The notes under the pieces were generated by a model, which had not been told where the DNA came from, searched no databases, and worked only from the letters and a program-made list of their open reading frames with translations. Shown one piece after another: positions 6,017-15,607 of a stretch of 42,887 nucleotides of DNA. The stretch is from a bacterium (GTDB lineage Bacteria > Zhuqueibacterota > QNDG01 > JAFGCO01), in contig JAFGGN010000102.1 of NCBI GenBank assembly GCA_016930535.1, positions 1 to 42,887 on the forward strand, given 5' to 3'. Position 1 is the stretch's first letter; each line of letters opens with the position of its first letter. Position numbers and translations under genes: made by a program.

Positions 6017-8491
6017 ATGAAATATCGACCTGTTATCACCTTCCTGATCATCATTGGAACAATCGGATTCACCCGGATAACCGCACAGCAGCTGCAGCCC
6101 GTTGCAGAGATTCGTATCGATGAACATGGAAATATGGAAATCCTGAATACGGCCGGTCAGACCATGGGTCCGGCTGCAGGCGGATCGGGATCCGCACCTT
6201 TGTATTCGGAGGGATTGCAGAAAGTCTCATTGCTGATGCCCGATCTCACTTACGTATTGTCCGGATGCTCCTTCAGTTACAATCCACCGAACCTGACATG
6301 CAATGCACGCGTGATCAACAACGGAAACGCACCCGCGGGCGGCAGCATGGTCGGATTTTATCTGTACAGCGGCGAGTGGGGCAATGAGATGATCGCGCAT
6401 GATTATATACCTCCGTTGAACCCGGGTGAATGGGCCGATGCTTCCGACACGGACAATATTGCTATTTTTTTCGGCACGTATCAGGTGGCCATCAAAGTCG
6501 ATCATCTGAATGATGTCGATGAAAGCGATGAAACCAATAACTATTATCGTTTTTCGGATACTCCGGTCAAGGTGCTCCCGTTTTTACCCGATATTACGGT
6601 AAAGCATATCGAGGTGATCGACGGCGAAGGCCCGGAAATCAAATTTCAAGCCACTGTCGCAAACGAGGGGGGCAGTTATGCCGATGCCCCGTTCGCGAAT
6701 ATATTCTACCTGTCAGAGGATCCGTCTATTACAAGTGCGGATTATCCGGTCCACGACTGGAACATCAATCAGGATATGAGTGCCGGCGCGTCCGTACACA
6801 GTTATGAAATCACAATCACGGTCAGCAATGTACCCGGGGGCAGTTATTATCTCGGCCTGATTGCGGATGGAAAAAATGAACTGTATGAAATCGACGAGGA
6901 AAACAATGCTGCCTGCGATGCATCCGTCATGGTAATTATCCCGTCCGGAGGCGGTGAAGAGAAGCCCGTTGTCATACTCGATGTGCCCATGGCCAAAATC
7001 CCCCCTGTGATCGACGGTATCATGGATCACGTCTGGTATGGAGTGTGCTCCGTGCCCATGGAAGAACAGAATACCACGGACGCCACGGCGCCTACAAACT
7101 GGATGGACGCTTATGCCAGCTTCAAAATGATGTACGACAGCCAGTATTTCTATCTCTTCATGCAGACCCAGGACGATCAGATCAATACATCCAGTGCCAA
7201 TCCATGGGAAAACGATTCCTTCGAAATCTTCTTCGACGGAGACAACAGCAAAAATGACAAAGCCACGGGATTTGATGCCAATGATGTGCAGTTGCGATTT
7301 GTATACGGCCAGACTGCCGAAAATACAGGCAATGCTCCCCGTTCCATCTGTAAATTCAAAACGACGGATTATGGATACAATTGTGAGGCAAGAATCCCCG
7401 CACAGGATATGACCTTCGCCCTCTCCCCGGATCACACGCTCGGCTTCGAAATTCAGCTCAACGACAACGACACCGGCGGCCGGAATCATCTCCTGAAGTG
7501 GTGGAACGCAAGCAACGACACATGGCAGGATCCCGGCCTCTTCGGCACCGCCCGGACCACGAATTATATCGCTTCCGATCCCGTGTATATTCTGCGTGCC
7601 GCCGGTTCACCGGTTATTGACGGCACAGCAGACGATCTGGTATGGCAGAACATCCCCTGGTTCAGTGACAACACCTTCATGAAAACCTCACTCGGCGGAT
7701 CCACGGATCCCCCCTTCGATATCCACACGCCGGATGACTGGAACGACTGCCGGTTCAACTGGAAAATGATGTGGCAGGGCAGCATGCTCTTTTTCCATGC
7801 GGACGTATTCGACAACGTCATCAAAACATCCAATCCGGACTCCTACAGAAACGACTGCATTGAAATTTTCATAGACGGCAATAATGACAAAGGACCGAAC
7901 ACGGACAGCAACGACCATGCGTACAGCTATGTCTACTCCGGAACGCCTGAAGCCGATGCGGCCTTCACCGAGACGGCCTACGGGTGGACGTGTGAAGCCC
8001 GGATGAACATGGCTACGGATATGGGAATCACACCCTCCGTCGGCCACCTCATGGGATTCGAAGTGAAGCTCAACGACAACGATACAAGTGCACGCGACCT
8101 CATGAGCGCCTGGTGGTCCTCCGACGACGGCGTATGGACCAATCCCGGCCTTCGCGGCACCGTGAAATTCGCCGGGTTCACGGTGGACATCTCAGATGCC
8201 GTTGAAACAGCCGAAAATCCCGTTCCGGAAGCGTTTCAGCTGTTCCAGAACTTTCCCAATCCCTTCAATCCATCCACGACGGTCCGGCTTGCCGTACCAC
8301 GGAGTTGTTTGGTGAACCTGACGGTCTTTGATCTGACAGGCAGAAAAGTCGCTGTTCTGGCAGACGGAATCCGGTCTCCGGGCGAACATGCGGTGGTCTG
8401 GAACGCGCGGGATTGCCCCAGCGGCATCTACCTGATCCGTATGACCGCTGGCGATTTCAGGGACACCCGGAAACTGATACTGCAGAAATAG
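6017..8491 (+). CDS. Secreted CARDB-CBM9 protein with C-terminal sorting domain (paralogue 1)
   Basis: An 824-aa exported protein. Order: signal peptide (about 1-24, ending 'ITAQ'); two CARDB-type Ig domains (about 75-190 and 195-310, each with the '(D/E)E.N..' end, e.g. 'VDESDETNNYYRF' and 'YEIDEENNA'); two CBM9/DOMON-like sugar-binding modules (about 316-515 and 525-725, starting 'PPVIDGIMDHVWY' and 'SPVIDGTADDLVW' and carrying 'NDSFEIFFDGDNSKN' / 'NDCIEIFIDGNNDKG'); and a type-A sorting domain from about 733 ('NFPNPFNPSTTVRL' to 'TRKLILQK'). CBM9 modules bind glycan chain ends, so this is probably a surface polysaccharide-binding protein; no catalytic module is visible. The ATG follows a strong GGAGG. 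The next gene begins 65 nt downstream and is a paralogue. Confidence 0.85.
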   Translation: MKYRPVITFLIIIGTIGFTRITAQQLQPVAEIRIDEHGNMEILNTAGQTMGPAAGGSGSAPLYSEGLQKVSLLMPDLTYVLSGCSFSYNPPNLTCNARVINNGNAPAGGSMVGFYLYSGEWGNEMIAHDYIPPLNPGEWADASDTDNIAIFFGTYQVAIKVDHLNDVDESDETNNYYRFSDTPVKVLPFLPDITVKHIEVIDGEGPEIKFQATVANEGGSYADAPFANIFYLSEDPSITSADYPVHDWNINQDMSAGASVHSYEITITVSNVPGGSYYLGLIADGKNELYEIDEENNAACDASVMVIIPSGGGEEKPVVILDVPMAKIPPVIDGIMDHVWYGVCSVPMEEQNTTDATAPTNWMDAYASFKMMYDSQYFYLFMQTQDDQINTSSANPWENDSFEIFFDGDNSKNDKATGFDANDVQLRFVYGQTAENTGNAPRSICKFKTTDYGYNCEARIPAQDMTFALSPDHTLGFEIQLNDNDTGGRNHLLKWWNASNDTWQDPGLFGTARTTNYIASDPVYILRAAGSPVIDGTADDLVWQNIPWFSDNTFMKTSLGGSTDPPFDIHTPDDWNDCRFNWKMMWQGSMLFFHADVFDNVIKTSNPDSYRNDCIEIFIDGNNDKGPNTDSNDHAYSYVYSGTPEADAAFTETAYGWTCEARMNMATDMGITPSVGHLMGFEVKLNDNDTSARDLMSAWWSSDDGVWTNPGLRGTVKFAGFTVDISDAVETAENPVPEAFQLFQNFPNPFNPSTTVRLAVPRSCLVNLTVFDLTGRKVAVLADGIRSPGEHAVVWNARDCPSGIYLIRMTAGDFRDTRKLILQK

Positions 8492-8556
8492 ACACATTGA
8501 GGGAAAAAATACATTTGGCAAAATGGACCGAAAAATCATTCCCAAAGAGGAAACCG

Positions 8557-11028
8557 ATGAAAAAAATTCAGAACGACCAGATCTTTCTCCTGATAACGAT
8601 TCTGACGGTGTGTGTGCTTCCGTCCCTGCAGGGGCAGTTGATAACACAAAAGCATGTGAATGATATTTCCGCCGGCCCGCGAGGTACCGGGCAAAATGAA
8701 CCCGTTTCGAAAGCCACCCGCTCCGATCACATGAAACAAGGTCCTTTGGAAATCCTGAATCCGGGTCCGGATCTGGAAATCGACTGGTACTATCATTCCT
8801 ATAATTATCCCAATTTAACCTACTTCTTCAGGATAAAAAACACCGGGACATCACCATCAGGCGCGTTCCGGGTGGGATTCTACCTTGCACACAGCAATTT
8901 TATCGTCCAGGATTTAAGCGTTTTCATGGCAGAGTATGAACATCCGGCATTGGCTGCCGGCGGCATCGGTCCGGATGACGGCGTCACGGTTAATGTTGCG
9001 GGATATCCCGGCACCTGGTATCCGGCGGTTTTCGTGGATTATAAAAACAATGTTATCGAGGATAACGAAAACAATAATAAAAGATGGTCCGGCGCCTCGA
9101 TCGATGTCCCGGCACCGGATCTGATCATCACAAAAATCGATGTGACGGACGGGGACGGCCCCGATATCGGCTATAAATTGACCGTAAAGAACATCGGGGC
9201 AGGCATGACGGACGGAAGCAAAATCAAAACGAGGATTTATCTTTCATCGGACAACGTGATCACGGCGGACGATTACCTGGTCGACGACTGGAACTTCACC
9301 GATGTGCTGGCTTCGGACGCATCCAAAACCAGCTGGGACATGACATCCTCGGTCACCGGCGTGCCCGCAGGGGACTACTTTCTGGGGGCGGTCACGGATG
9401 CCAACAATCTAATCGCCGAATCCGATGAAACCAACAACACGGCCTATGATCCGGATCCCAAGGTGACCATTCCGGGCGGAGGAACACCGCCGCCGGTCAG
9501 TCCTCCGGTGATCCTGGATGTGCCCAGGGCCAAAATCCCCCCTGTGATCGACGGGAACATGGATCCTGTCTGGTATGGCGTCTGTTCCGTGCCCATGGAA
9601 AAACAGAACACCACCGACGCCGCGGTTCCTCAGAACTGGCTGGATTCCTACGCCAGTTTCAGAATGATGTACGATTCCGATTACCTGTATCTCTTTATGC
9701 AGGCCTATGACGACCTGATCCGCACTTCGAATGCCAATGCGTATGAAAACGATTCCTTCGAGCTCTTCTTCGACGGCGACAACAGCAAGAACAGCAAGGC
9801 CACGGGTTATGATGCCAATGACAGGCAGATCCGGTATGTCTACGGCCAGACCACGGAAAATACGGGCAATGCGCCCCATTCCATTTGCCGGTTCGCAGAC
9901 ACGGACCTCGGCTTCAATCTCGAAGTCCGTATCCACGCTCTGGATCTGACCTTCCCGCTTACTCCCGATCACATTTTCGGATTCGAAATTCAGTGCAACG
10001 ACAACGACACCGGCGGCCGGAATCATCTCCTGAAGTGGTGGAACGCAAGCAACGACTCCTGGCTCGATCCCAGCCTCTTCGGTACCGCGGTCTTCACGGA
10101 TTATGTGGCCGCTTCACCGGCATACATACTCCGGGCACCAGGTACTCCGGTCATCGACGGCTCTGCGGACGACGCCGCATGGAACGGCATCCCCTGGTTC
10201 AGTGACAACACCTTCATGAAAACCAATCTCGGAGGCAGCACGGATCCTCCCTTCGATATCCACACGCCGGATGACTGGAACGACTGCCGGTTCAACTGGA
10301 AAATGATGTGGCAGGGTTCCATGCTCTATTTCTACGCGGACGTGTACGACAACGCCATCCGCACGTCCAATCCGGATCCGTGGAGGAACGACTGCATCGA
10401 AATATTTATAGACGGCAATAATGACAAAGGACCGAACACGGACAGCAACGACCATGCGTACAGTTATGTCTTTTCCGGAACACCCACGGCCGATGATGCC
10501 TTCACCGAAACGGCCTACGGGTGGACGCTCGAGACACGCATGAACATGGCTACCGATATGGGAATCACACCCTCCGCCGGCCACCTCATGGGATTCGATG
10601 TGAAGCTGAACGATAACGATACAGGCGCACGCGACCTGATGAGCGCCTGGTGGTCCTCCGACGACGGCGTATGGTCCAGTCCGAATCTTCGCGGCACCCT
10701 GAAACTGGCAGGGTTCACGGTGGACCTCACGGATGCCGCCGAAACGGCCGGAAATCCGGCCCCGGATGCGTTTCATCTGGCCCAGAACTATCCCAATCCG
10801 TTCAATCCGTCCACCACGATCCTTTATTCCGTGCCGATATCCTGTTTCGTGACGCTGACTGTTTACGATCTGCTTGGCAGGGAAATATCGGCTTTGGTCA
10901 ACGAATCCACGACTCCCGGAGAGTATTCGGCTGTATGGAATGGGCAAAATCATCCGACCGGGATTTATTTGATTCGTTTCACAGCAGGAGAATTTTCAGA
11001 AACAAGGAAACTGATTCTGCAGAAATAG
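8557..11028 (+). CDS. Secreted CARDB-CBM9 protein with C-terminal sorting domain (paralogue 2)
   Basis: An 823-aa tandem paralogue of the preceding protein with the same order: signal peptide ('IFLLITILTVCVLPSLQGQ'), two CARDB domains, two CBM9 modules starting near residue 316, and a sorting domain from about 733 ('NYPNPFNPSTTILY', end 'TRKLILQK'). The CARDB half is clearly diverged while blocks of the CBM9 half are identical at the DNA level (68 nt at 7712-7779 versus 10249-10316, and others). The start is placed at ATG 8557, after AAAGAGG, rather than at an in-frame ATG 144 nt upstream that lies inside the preceding gene. It is presumably co-transcribed with its neighbours and a glycan-binding surface protein. 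Confidence 0.85.
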   Translation: MKKIQNDQIFLLITILTVCVLPSLQGQLITQKHVNDISAGPRGTGQNEPVSKATRSDHMKQGPLEILNPGPDLEIDWYYHSYNYPNLTYFFRIKNTGTSPSGAFRVGFYLAHSNFIVQDLSVFMAEYEHPALAAGGIGPDDGVTVNVAGYPGTWYPAVFVDYKNNVIEDNENNNKRWSGASIDVPAPDLIITKIDVTDGDGPDIGYKLTVKNIGAGMTDGSKIKTRIYLSSDNVITADDYLVDDWNFTDVLASDASKTSWDMTSSVTGVPAGDYFLGAVTDANNLIAESDETNNTAYDPDPKVTIPGGGTPPPVSPPVILDVPRAKIPPVIDGNMDPVWYGVCSVPMEKQNTTDAAVPQNWLDSYASFRMMYDSDYLYLFMQAYDDLIRTSNANAYENDSFELFFDGDNSKNSKATGYDANDRQIRYVYGQTTENTGNAPHSICRFADTDLGFNLEVRIHALDLTFPLTPDHIFGFEIQCNDNDTGGRNHLLKWWNASNDSWLDPSLFGTAVFTDYVAASPAYILRAPGTPVIDGSADDAAWNGIPWFSDNTFMKTNLGGSTDPPFDIHTPDDWNDCRFNWKMMWQGSMLYFYADVYDNAIRTSNPDPWRNDCIEIFIDGNNDKGPNTDSNDHAYSYVFSGTPTADDAFTETAYGWTLETRMNMATDMGITPSAGHLMGFDVKLNDNDTGARDLMSAWWSSDDGVWSSPNLRGTLKLAGFTVDLTDAAETAGNPAPDAFHLAQNYPNPFNPSTTILYSVPISCFVTLTVYDLLGREISALVNESTTPGEYSAVWNGQNHPTGIYLIRFTAGEFSETRKLILQK

Positions 11029-11137
11029 GAGTTAACTGAGTCATCTCCCGGGGAGTTTGAAAAACGTATGCATTACGCGGAACACAGGGTACCAAATCCC
11101 TGGTATGGAACAGCATTTCACAGAAGGAGAGAAAAAG

Positions 11138-12856
11138 ATGAAAAAGATCATTGATGTCATTGGCATCGCATTGATCCTGGCTTCAGGCCTGGTCTACGGC
11201 CAGATGACTGTACGCGACAGCGACAGCAATGTGCTGATGCAGGTGAACGACGAAGGCAGCACGGGCTCCATCAGCCTGCCGTCAGGGGCGGCGCCGTCTT
11301 CACCATCGGGCAAGTTGTACAATCAAAGCGGAATACTCTACTGGGATGGGAGCGCTCTCGGAACAGCAAGCAGTGCGGCCGGATGGACGTATAATGGAAC
11401 AACGGTTGGTCGGACCGCAACATCAGACCGGGTTCAGATTGAATCGTCCAATTATGATATGGTCAGGCTGATCAGTACCCGGACAACTGACTGGAACTCG
11501 ATGCTGCATCTTTATGCGTCCAGTGCAGAAGATGGCGTACACACAGGAGGGATACAATTTGGAAGAGCGAATTCCATGTATGAAAGTGCCAATATGTATT
11601 TTATACCTTCTGCAACCTCATCATCAGACTGCAGGATGGTTTTTGGGGTCTGGGGCGTGAATGATATTTTAACATTGGAAGGAACCGGTAATATTGGAAT
11701 CGGGGATGCTTCACCCACATTCAAGCTCGATGTGGCCGGGAAAATCGGCATCAACGACACCCAGGTGCTGTACCTGCCGGACCAGACTAATTTCACGGGA
11801 ACCCTGATTCTGGGTAACGGGGGCGAAAGTCTCAGCCATACATCCGGCTTGGAAGGAATATACAATACGGCCATTGGAATCGGAGCCTTGTACAGTCATA
11901 CCATAGGATACGGCAACACAGCCACAGGTTATTATGCGCTTTACGACAATACAATAGGAGAAAACAACACTGCCATAGGGGATAAAGCGCTGCAAAATAA
12001 CATCAGCGGAAACCGCAATGTCGCCGTAGGCGTGGTAAGTATGAGTGCCAACACATCCGGAGGTTTCAATACTGCCACTGGTAATGAGTCCCTTAATTAC
12101 AATACTGGAGGCAACAGCAATGTCGCCAGCGGATGGCGCGCACTTCATTACAACACCTCAGGAAGTTATAACGTAGGAATAGGCGCCTGTGCGAATATCT
12201 TTAATCAGGGCGGATCCTATAATACCATCATCGGAAACAATGCTGGTTACAACGGCTCATATCATTCCAAATCCGGATGTGTGTTCATAGGAAACGAGGC
12301 CGGGTACTCGGAAACGACCAGCAACAAACTCTATATCGACAACAGCGGAACCGAGAGCCCCCTCCTCTGGGGCGATTTTGCAAATAACCGTCTCGTGATC
12401 AACGGCAACAGCACGCACAACACCAACAGCTACACCTTTTTCGTGAACGGCAGCGCCGGAGGCACGGGCCCATGGAACAACGACAGCGACGGCCGGATGA
12501 AGAAGAACATCGGAACCATTCCGGACGCGCTGGACAGGGTGCAGCGGCTGCGCGGCGTGAATTTCGAATGGAAAGACACGGCCCATCACGAACCCGGCAT
12601 GCAGATGGGGTTCATCGCCCAGGAGGCCGCGGAGGTGGTCCCGGAAGTGGTGGGAAGAGAGAACGACGCGTATTCCATGCAGTACGCGCCCATCACAGCC
12701 CTGCTCGTGGAGGCCATGAAAGAGCAGCAGAACATGATTTCTTCGTTAAAAGCGGAAAATGCGGCGCAGCGCCGCAAAAACGAGACACTCCGGCTCGAAC
12801 TCGATCAGCTGAGACATCTTGTCATGGACCTGTATGAAAAGGACGGAATGAAATAA
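11138..12856 (+). CDS. Secreted fibre-like protein with S74 self-cleaving chaperone domain
   Basis: A 572-aa exported protein: signal peptide ('IIDVIGIALILASGLVYGQ'), a linker with 'DSDSNVLMQVNDEGSTG', a central run (about 245-372) of YadA-head-like repeats such as 'GNTATGYYALYDNT', 'NNTAIGDKALQNN' and 'YNTIIGNNAGYNG', and a C-terminal Peptidase_S74 / intramolecular chaperone domain from about residue 446. The catalytic Ser450 and Lys455 in 'NDSDGRMKKNIG' match the Ser-Asp-x-x-x-Lys arrangement of endosialidase chaperone domains, which help a trimeric beta-fibre fold and then cleave themselves off. A coiled coil (about 530-570) ends the protein. The ATG follows AGAAGGAGAG and replaces an upstream in-frame ATG. 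There are no phage genes nearby, so it is more likely a cell-surface fibre co-expressed with the CBM9 proteins. Confidence 0.85.
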   Translation: MKKIIDVIGIALILASGLVYGQMTVRDSDSNVLMQVNDEGSTGSISLPSGAAPSSPSGKLYNQSGILYWDGSALGTASSAAGWTYNGTTVGRTATSDRVQIESSNYDMVRLISTRTTDWNSMLHLYASSAEDGVHTGGIQFGRANSMYESANMYFIPSATSSSDCRMVFGVWGVNDILTLEGTGNIGIGDASPTFKLDVAGKIGINDTQVLYLPDQTNFTGTLILGNGGESLSHTSGLEGIYNTAIGIGALYSHTIGYGNTATGYYALYDNTIGENNTAIGDKALQNNISGNRNVAVGVVSMSANTSGGFNTATGNESLNYNTGGNSNVASGWRALHYNTSGSYNVGIGACANIFNQGGSYNTIIGNNAGYNGSYHSKSGCVFIGNEAGYSETTSNKLYIDNSGTESPLLWGDFANNRLVINGNSTHNTNSYTFFVNGSAGGTGPWNNDSDGRMKKNIGTIPDALDRVQRLRGVNFEWKDTAHHEPGMQMGFIAQEAAEVVPEVVGRENDAYSMQYAPITALLVEAMKEQQNMISSLKAENAAQRRKNETLRLELDQLRHLVMDLYEKDGMK

Positions 12857-13081
12857 ATCCTGATTTTGTTTTCAGGCACACCGGCTCCGGCTGGGCAGAC
12901 CGGGATTCGCATCGGCGAGAACGGCCATGAAGCGGTTCTTGAAAAACCGTATCGAAAAAAAAGAAGCGGGCGGATGAAAATGACTGCCTGAAAAGCCGCT
13001 GCGCGCAGGGCATTGAACCGCAACCGCATTTCTTCCGGATACCGGAGGACGGTTGGCTGCCGGGATCGGGAATTTAACCGG

Positions 13082-13118
13082 ACGGGTGACAGGATGTGGC
13101 ACCGCACCTGCCACCCGT
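13082..13118. terminator. Hairpin between convergent genes
   Basis: ACGGGTGaCAGG (13082-13093) pairs with CCTGcCACCCGT (13107-13118) with one mismatch and a 13-nt loop. It begins 13 nt past the pckG stop and lies downstream of the S74 gene on the other strand, where a bidirectional terminator would be expected. There is no T tract on either strand, so intrinsic termination is uncertain. The rest of the 275-nt gap shows nothing else. Confidence 0.4.
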
Positions 13119-13131
13119 GATCCGAATTACC

Positions 13132-14919
13132 CTAAACGGCCTTCAGCGCCTTGAGCTGATCGGTCATTTTGACAGGCAGTCTGTCACCGAATTTTTTCAG
13201 ATAATCTTCGATATCTGCAAGGGTCGCTTTAAAGGCTTCTTTATCCACCTTCATCAGCTCTTCCCAGTCTTCAGCGGGTATGTCCAGACCGTCGAGCGTC
13301 AGATCGCCGCCGAGAGGCATCAGCCCGATGGGTGTTTCATGGGCCCCCGCCTTGCCTTCGATACGGTCACACATCCATTTCAGCACACGGCTGTTTTCAC
13401 CGAAGCCCGGCCACAGCCATCGGCCGTCTTTCGATTTACGGAACCAGTTCACATAAAAGCAACGCGGCGCTTTGTCACCGAGTTTCTGCCCCATATCGAA
13501 CCAATGCTGCATATAGTCACCGGCGTTGTAACCGATGAACGGTGTCATCGCGAACGGATCGAAGCGAAGACTGACGTTGCCCAGATCGAGAGCAGCTGCC
13601 GTCGGCTCGGAAGATGCGGTGGCCCCCAGGAATACGCCGTGATCAAAATCGAAGGCTTCATGCACAAGCGGCATCGTGTTTGTACGCCTTCCTCCGAATA
13701 TGAAAATATCGATCGGAACACCGGCGGGATTCTCCCAATCCTCGCAGATGACCGGGCACTGAGCCGCAGGAGCGGTAAAACGGCTGTTCGGGTGAGCTCC
13801 CTTTTCACCGGACCCGGGATTCCATGGATTGTTTTTCCAGTCCGTGCCACCGGCGCACTCGACACCCATCCCTTCCCACCAAACATCCTTGTCTCCAGTA
13901 ACAACCACGTTGGTGTAGATGCAATTTTTATTCAGTGTTGCCAGCGCCATCGGATTGGACTCTTCGGATGTACCGGGGGCAACTCCAAAAAATCCCGCTT
14001 CCGGATTGATGGCGTACAAACGTCCGTCTGAACCTGGCTTCATCCATGCGATATCGTCACCGATGGTTTCCACTTTCCAGCCGGGTACGATGGACTGCAG
14101 CATGGCCAGATTCGTCTTGCCGCACGCGGACGGGAAGGCCGCTGCGATATGGTACTTCTTTCCTTCCGGATTCGTAAAACGCAGAATGAGCATATGCTCA
14201 GCCATCCAGCCCTCGCGGCGGGCCATGGATGAGGCGATGCGCAGCGCCAGACATTTTTTACCCAACAGTGCATTGCCGCCGTAACCGGAACCGTAGGACC
14301 AGATCAGGTTTTCCTCCGGGAAATGGGCGATGTATTTGTCCTCCAGCGGAGCGCACGGCCAGCGGCTGTCTTTTTCACCTTCAGCCAGCGGTTTGCCTAC
14401 CGAATGCAGACAGGGGATGAAATCGCCGTCTTCTCCGAGGACAGCCAGAACCTTGGGACTCACACGTGTCATGATATGCATATTGACCACCACGTAGGGT
14501 GAGTCCGTGATTTCAACGCCGATCTTGGCGATACCGGAACCGATCGGCCCCATGGAGAACGGAATGATATACATGGTACGGCCTTTCATGCATCCGGTGT
14601 ACAGTTTCTTCATGGTTTTTTTCAGTTCAACCGGGTTGATCCAGTTGTTCGTCGGGCCGGCATCCGCTTCCTTTACAGAAGCGATATAGGTACGGCTTTC
14701 AACACGCGCCACATCGGATGGGTCCGAGTTGAAGGCATAACTGTTCGGGCGTTTTTTTTCGTTCAGCCTGATCGCCATGCCACTTTCAACCATTTCCTGC
14801 ATCAGGCGGTCGTACTCCTCTTTGGAACCGTCGCACCACATCACCTTATCCGGCTGGCACATTGCTCTGACTTCTGCTACCCAGTTAAGCAGTTTTGTAT
14901 TTTTTGTCGGCACAGTCAT
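13132..14919 (-). CDS. pckG: Phosphoenolpyruvate carboxykinase (GTP)
   Basis: A 595-aa cytoplasmic enzyme converting oxaloacetate plus GTP to phosphoenolpyruvate, CO2 and GDP, the entry step of gluconeogenesis. Length and sequence are typical of the GTP-dependent class. The nucleotide-binding P-loop region '[12 protein letters not shown]' (about 262-273) contains the reactive Cys of the family, '[14 protein letters not shown]' (about 209-222) is the substrate and metal region, and 'GPTNNW' (about 88-93) and 'MGPIGSG' (about 123-129) are also conserved. The start follows AAGGAG by 8 nt; an overlapping out-of-frame ATG lies 4 nt upstream. A sigma70-type promoter is seen at 14949-14978. A small winged-helix regulator is encoded just upstream in the same direction. 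Confidence 0.97.
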   Translation of the reverse strand: MTVPTKNTKLLNWVAEVRAMCQPDKVMWCDGSKEEYDRLMQEMVESGMAIRLNEKKRPNSYAFNSDPSDVARVESRTYIASVKEADAGPTNNWINPVELKKTMKKLYTGCMKGRTMYIIPFSMGPIGSGIAKIGVEITDSPYVVVNMHIMTRVSPKVLAVLGEDGDFIPCLHSVGKPLAEGEKDSRWPCAPLEDKYIAHFPEENLIWSYGSGYGGNALLGKKCLALRIASSMARREGWMAEHMLILRFTNPEGKKYHIAAAFPSACGKTNLAMLQSIVPGWKVETIGDDIAWMKPGSDGRLYAINPEAGFFGVAPGTSEESNPMALATLNKNCIYTNVVVTGDKDVWWEGMGVECAGGTDWKNNPWNPGSGEKGAHPNSRFTAPAAQCPVICEDWENPAGVPIDIFIFGGRRTNTMPLVHEAFDFDHGVFLGATASSEPTAAALDLGNVSLRFDPFAMTPFIGYNAGDYMQHWFDMGQKLGDKAPRCFYVNWFRKSKDGRWLWPGFGENSRVLKWMCDRIEGKAGAHETPIGLMPLGGDLTLDGLDIPAEDWEELMKVDKEAFKATLADIEDYLKKFGDRLPVKMTDQLKALKAV

Positions 14920-14948
14920 TCATTGCACTCCTTGTTTATTTGCTGTTC

Positions 14949-14978
14949 TCAATAGGATCAGATCCCAACATCAGTCAA
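14949..14978 (-). promoter_or_regulatory. Candidate pckG promoter
   Basis: On the minus strand TTGACT (14973-14978), an 18-bp spacer, and TATTGA (14949-14954), placing the start of transcription about 20 nt before the pckG ATG. The -10 box is a moderate match. Confidence 0.45.
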
Positions 14979-15052
14979 AATAGATCCGACGGATTTCCTT
15001 TTACGAAAAACACATCGGGACATTTAAAAATTCCCTCAGATGCCCTCATCTT

Positions 15053-15349
15053 TCACTCACGCTTGATCAAACGGATCAAGTCTGCCACATGACAATGGGC
15101 CTCGATGGAATGCCGCAAATGCTTCTCAGGATGCGTCACATAAACATTGCAGCGGCCATCGCGTTCCACATCCACGTATCCGGCCTCAATCAAATCCGTG
15201 ACAATCCGATGGACGGCCCGTTCGGTGATGCCAACCACTTCGGCAATATCTCTCAACCGGAAATCAGGATTTTCAGAAATACACAGGAGCACATGGGCAT
15301 GGTTCGTTAAAAAGGTCCAGTGCGATTTGTTATTTTCTCTGTCTGACAT
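15053..15349 (-). CDS. Small winged-helix transcriptional regulator
   Basis: A 98-aa protein made almost entirely of one MarR/Lrp-like winged helix: 'HAHVLLCISENPDFRLRDIAEVVGITERAVHRIVTDLIEAGYVDVERDGRCNVY' contains the helix-turn-helix ('LRDIAEVVGITERAVHRIV', about 38-56) and the wing ('VERDGRCNVYVTHPEKHL'). There is no ligand domain; the C-terminal helix may dimerise. The start is set at 15347-15349 because AAGGAG lies 7 nt upstream; an in-frame ATG 60 nt further up has no such site and would lie upstream of the promoter's expected start. It precedes pckG by 133 nt in the same direction and could regulate it, which is inference from position only. Confidence 0.8.
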   Translation of the reverse strand: MSDRENNKSHWTFLTNHAHVLLCISENPDFRLRDIAEVVGITERAVHRIVTDLIEAGYVDVERDGRCNVYVTHPEKHLRHSIEAHCHVADLIRLIKRE

Positions 15350-15373
15350 GCAACTCTCCTTTTGTGGCCCAAT

Positions 15374-15402
15374 AATATAATAAAGAGAATTGAATGAATC
15401 AA
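15374..15402 (-). promoter_or_regulatory. Promoter of the winged-helix regulator
   Basis: On the minus strand TTGATT (15397-15402), a 17-bp spacer, and TATATT (15374-15379). Transcription would begin near 15367, giving a leader of about 18 nt that includes the AAGGAG site. Confidence 0.6.
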
Positions 15403-15540
15403 GAGTCATGAATAATAATACATGAAAATATTGTCTAATAAAATCGACAAACGCACCTGCCCGATAAACACATCAAATACCGGCCCAAAAAGAAAAGGGA
15501 AATGGGTAAAACGGAGAGTACCCGATGACTCGAAAATAAA

Positions 15541-15580
15541 TTCACAATAGCGCCTTATGGCAATCAGACGCCATTGTGAA
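15541..15580 (-). terminator. Intrinsic-type terminator downstream of araA
   Basis: TTCACAATaGCG (15541-15552) and CGCcATTGTGAA (15569-15580) form a 12-bp stem with one mismatch and a 16-nt loop. Read on the minus strand it begins 28 nt after the araA stop and is followed directly by TTTATTTT. This marks the end of the GH43-araA transcript. Confidence 0.65.
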
Positions 15581-15607
15581 CAAAGGGATCGTTTTCAACC
15601 AGGCAGT

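Noticed and set aside
6713..7489. 258-codon open frame on the minus strand opposite the first CBM9 protein (similar ones at 9409-10026 and 10114-10953)
   Set aside because: They are antisense to strongly supported secreted proteins, have no ribosome binding site, recur only because the two paralogues share DNA, and read as low-information valine/isoleucine-rich sequence.
11138..12856. Prophage or phage tail-fibre remnant
   Set aside because: The S74 domain suggested phage, but the protein has a signal peptide and there are no capsid, tail, integrase or lysis genes nearby.
13096..14031. 311-codon open frame opposite pckG
   Set aside because: Antisense to an unmistakable PEP carboxykinase; no similarity or start signal supports it.
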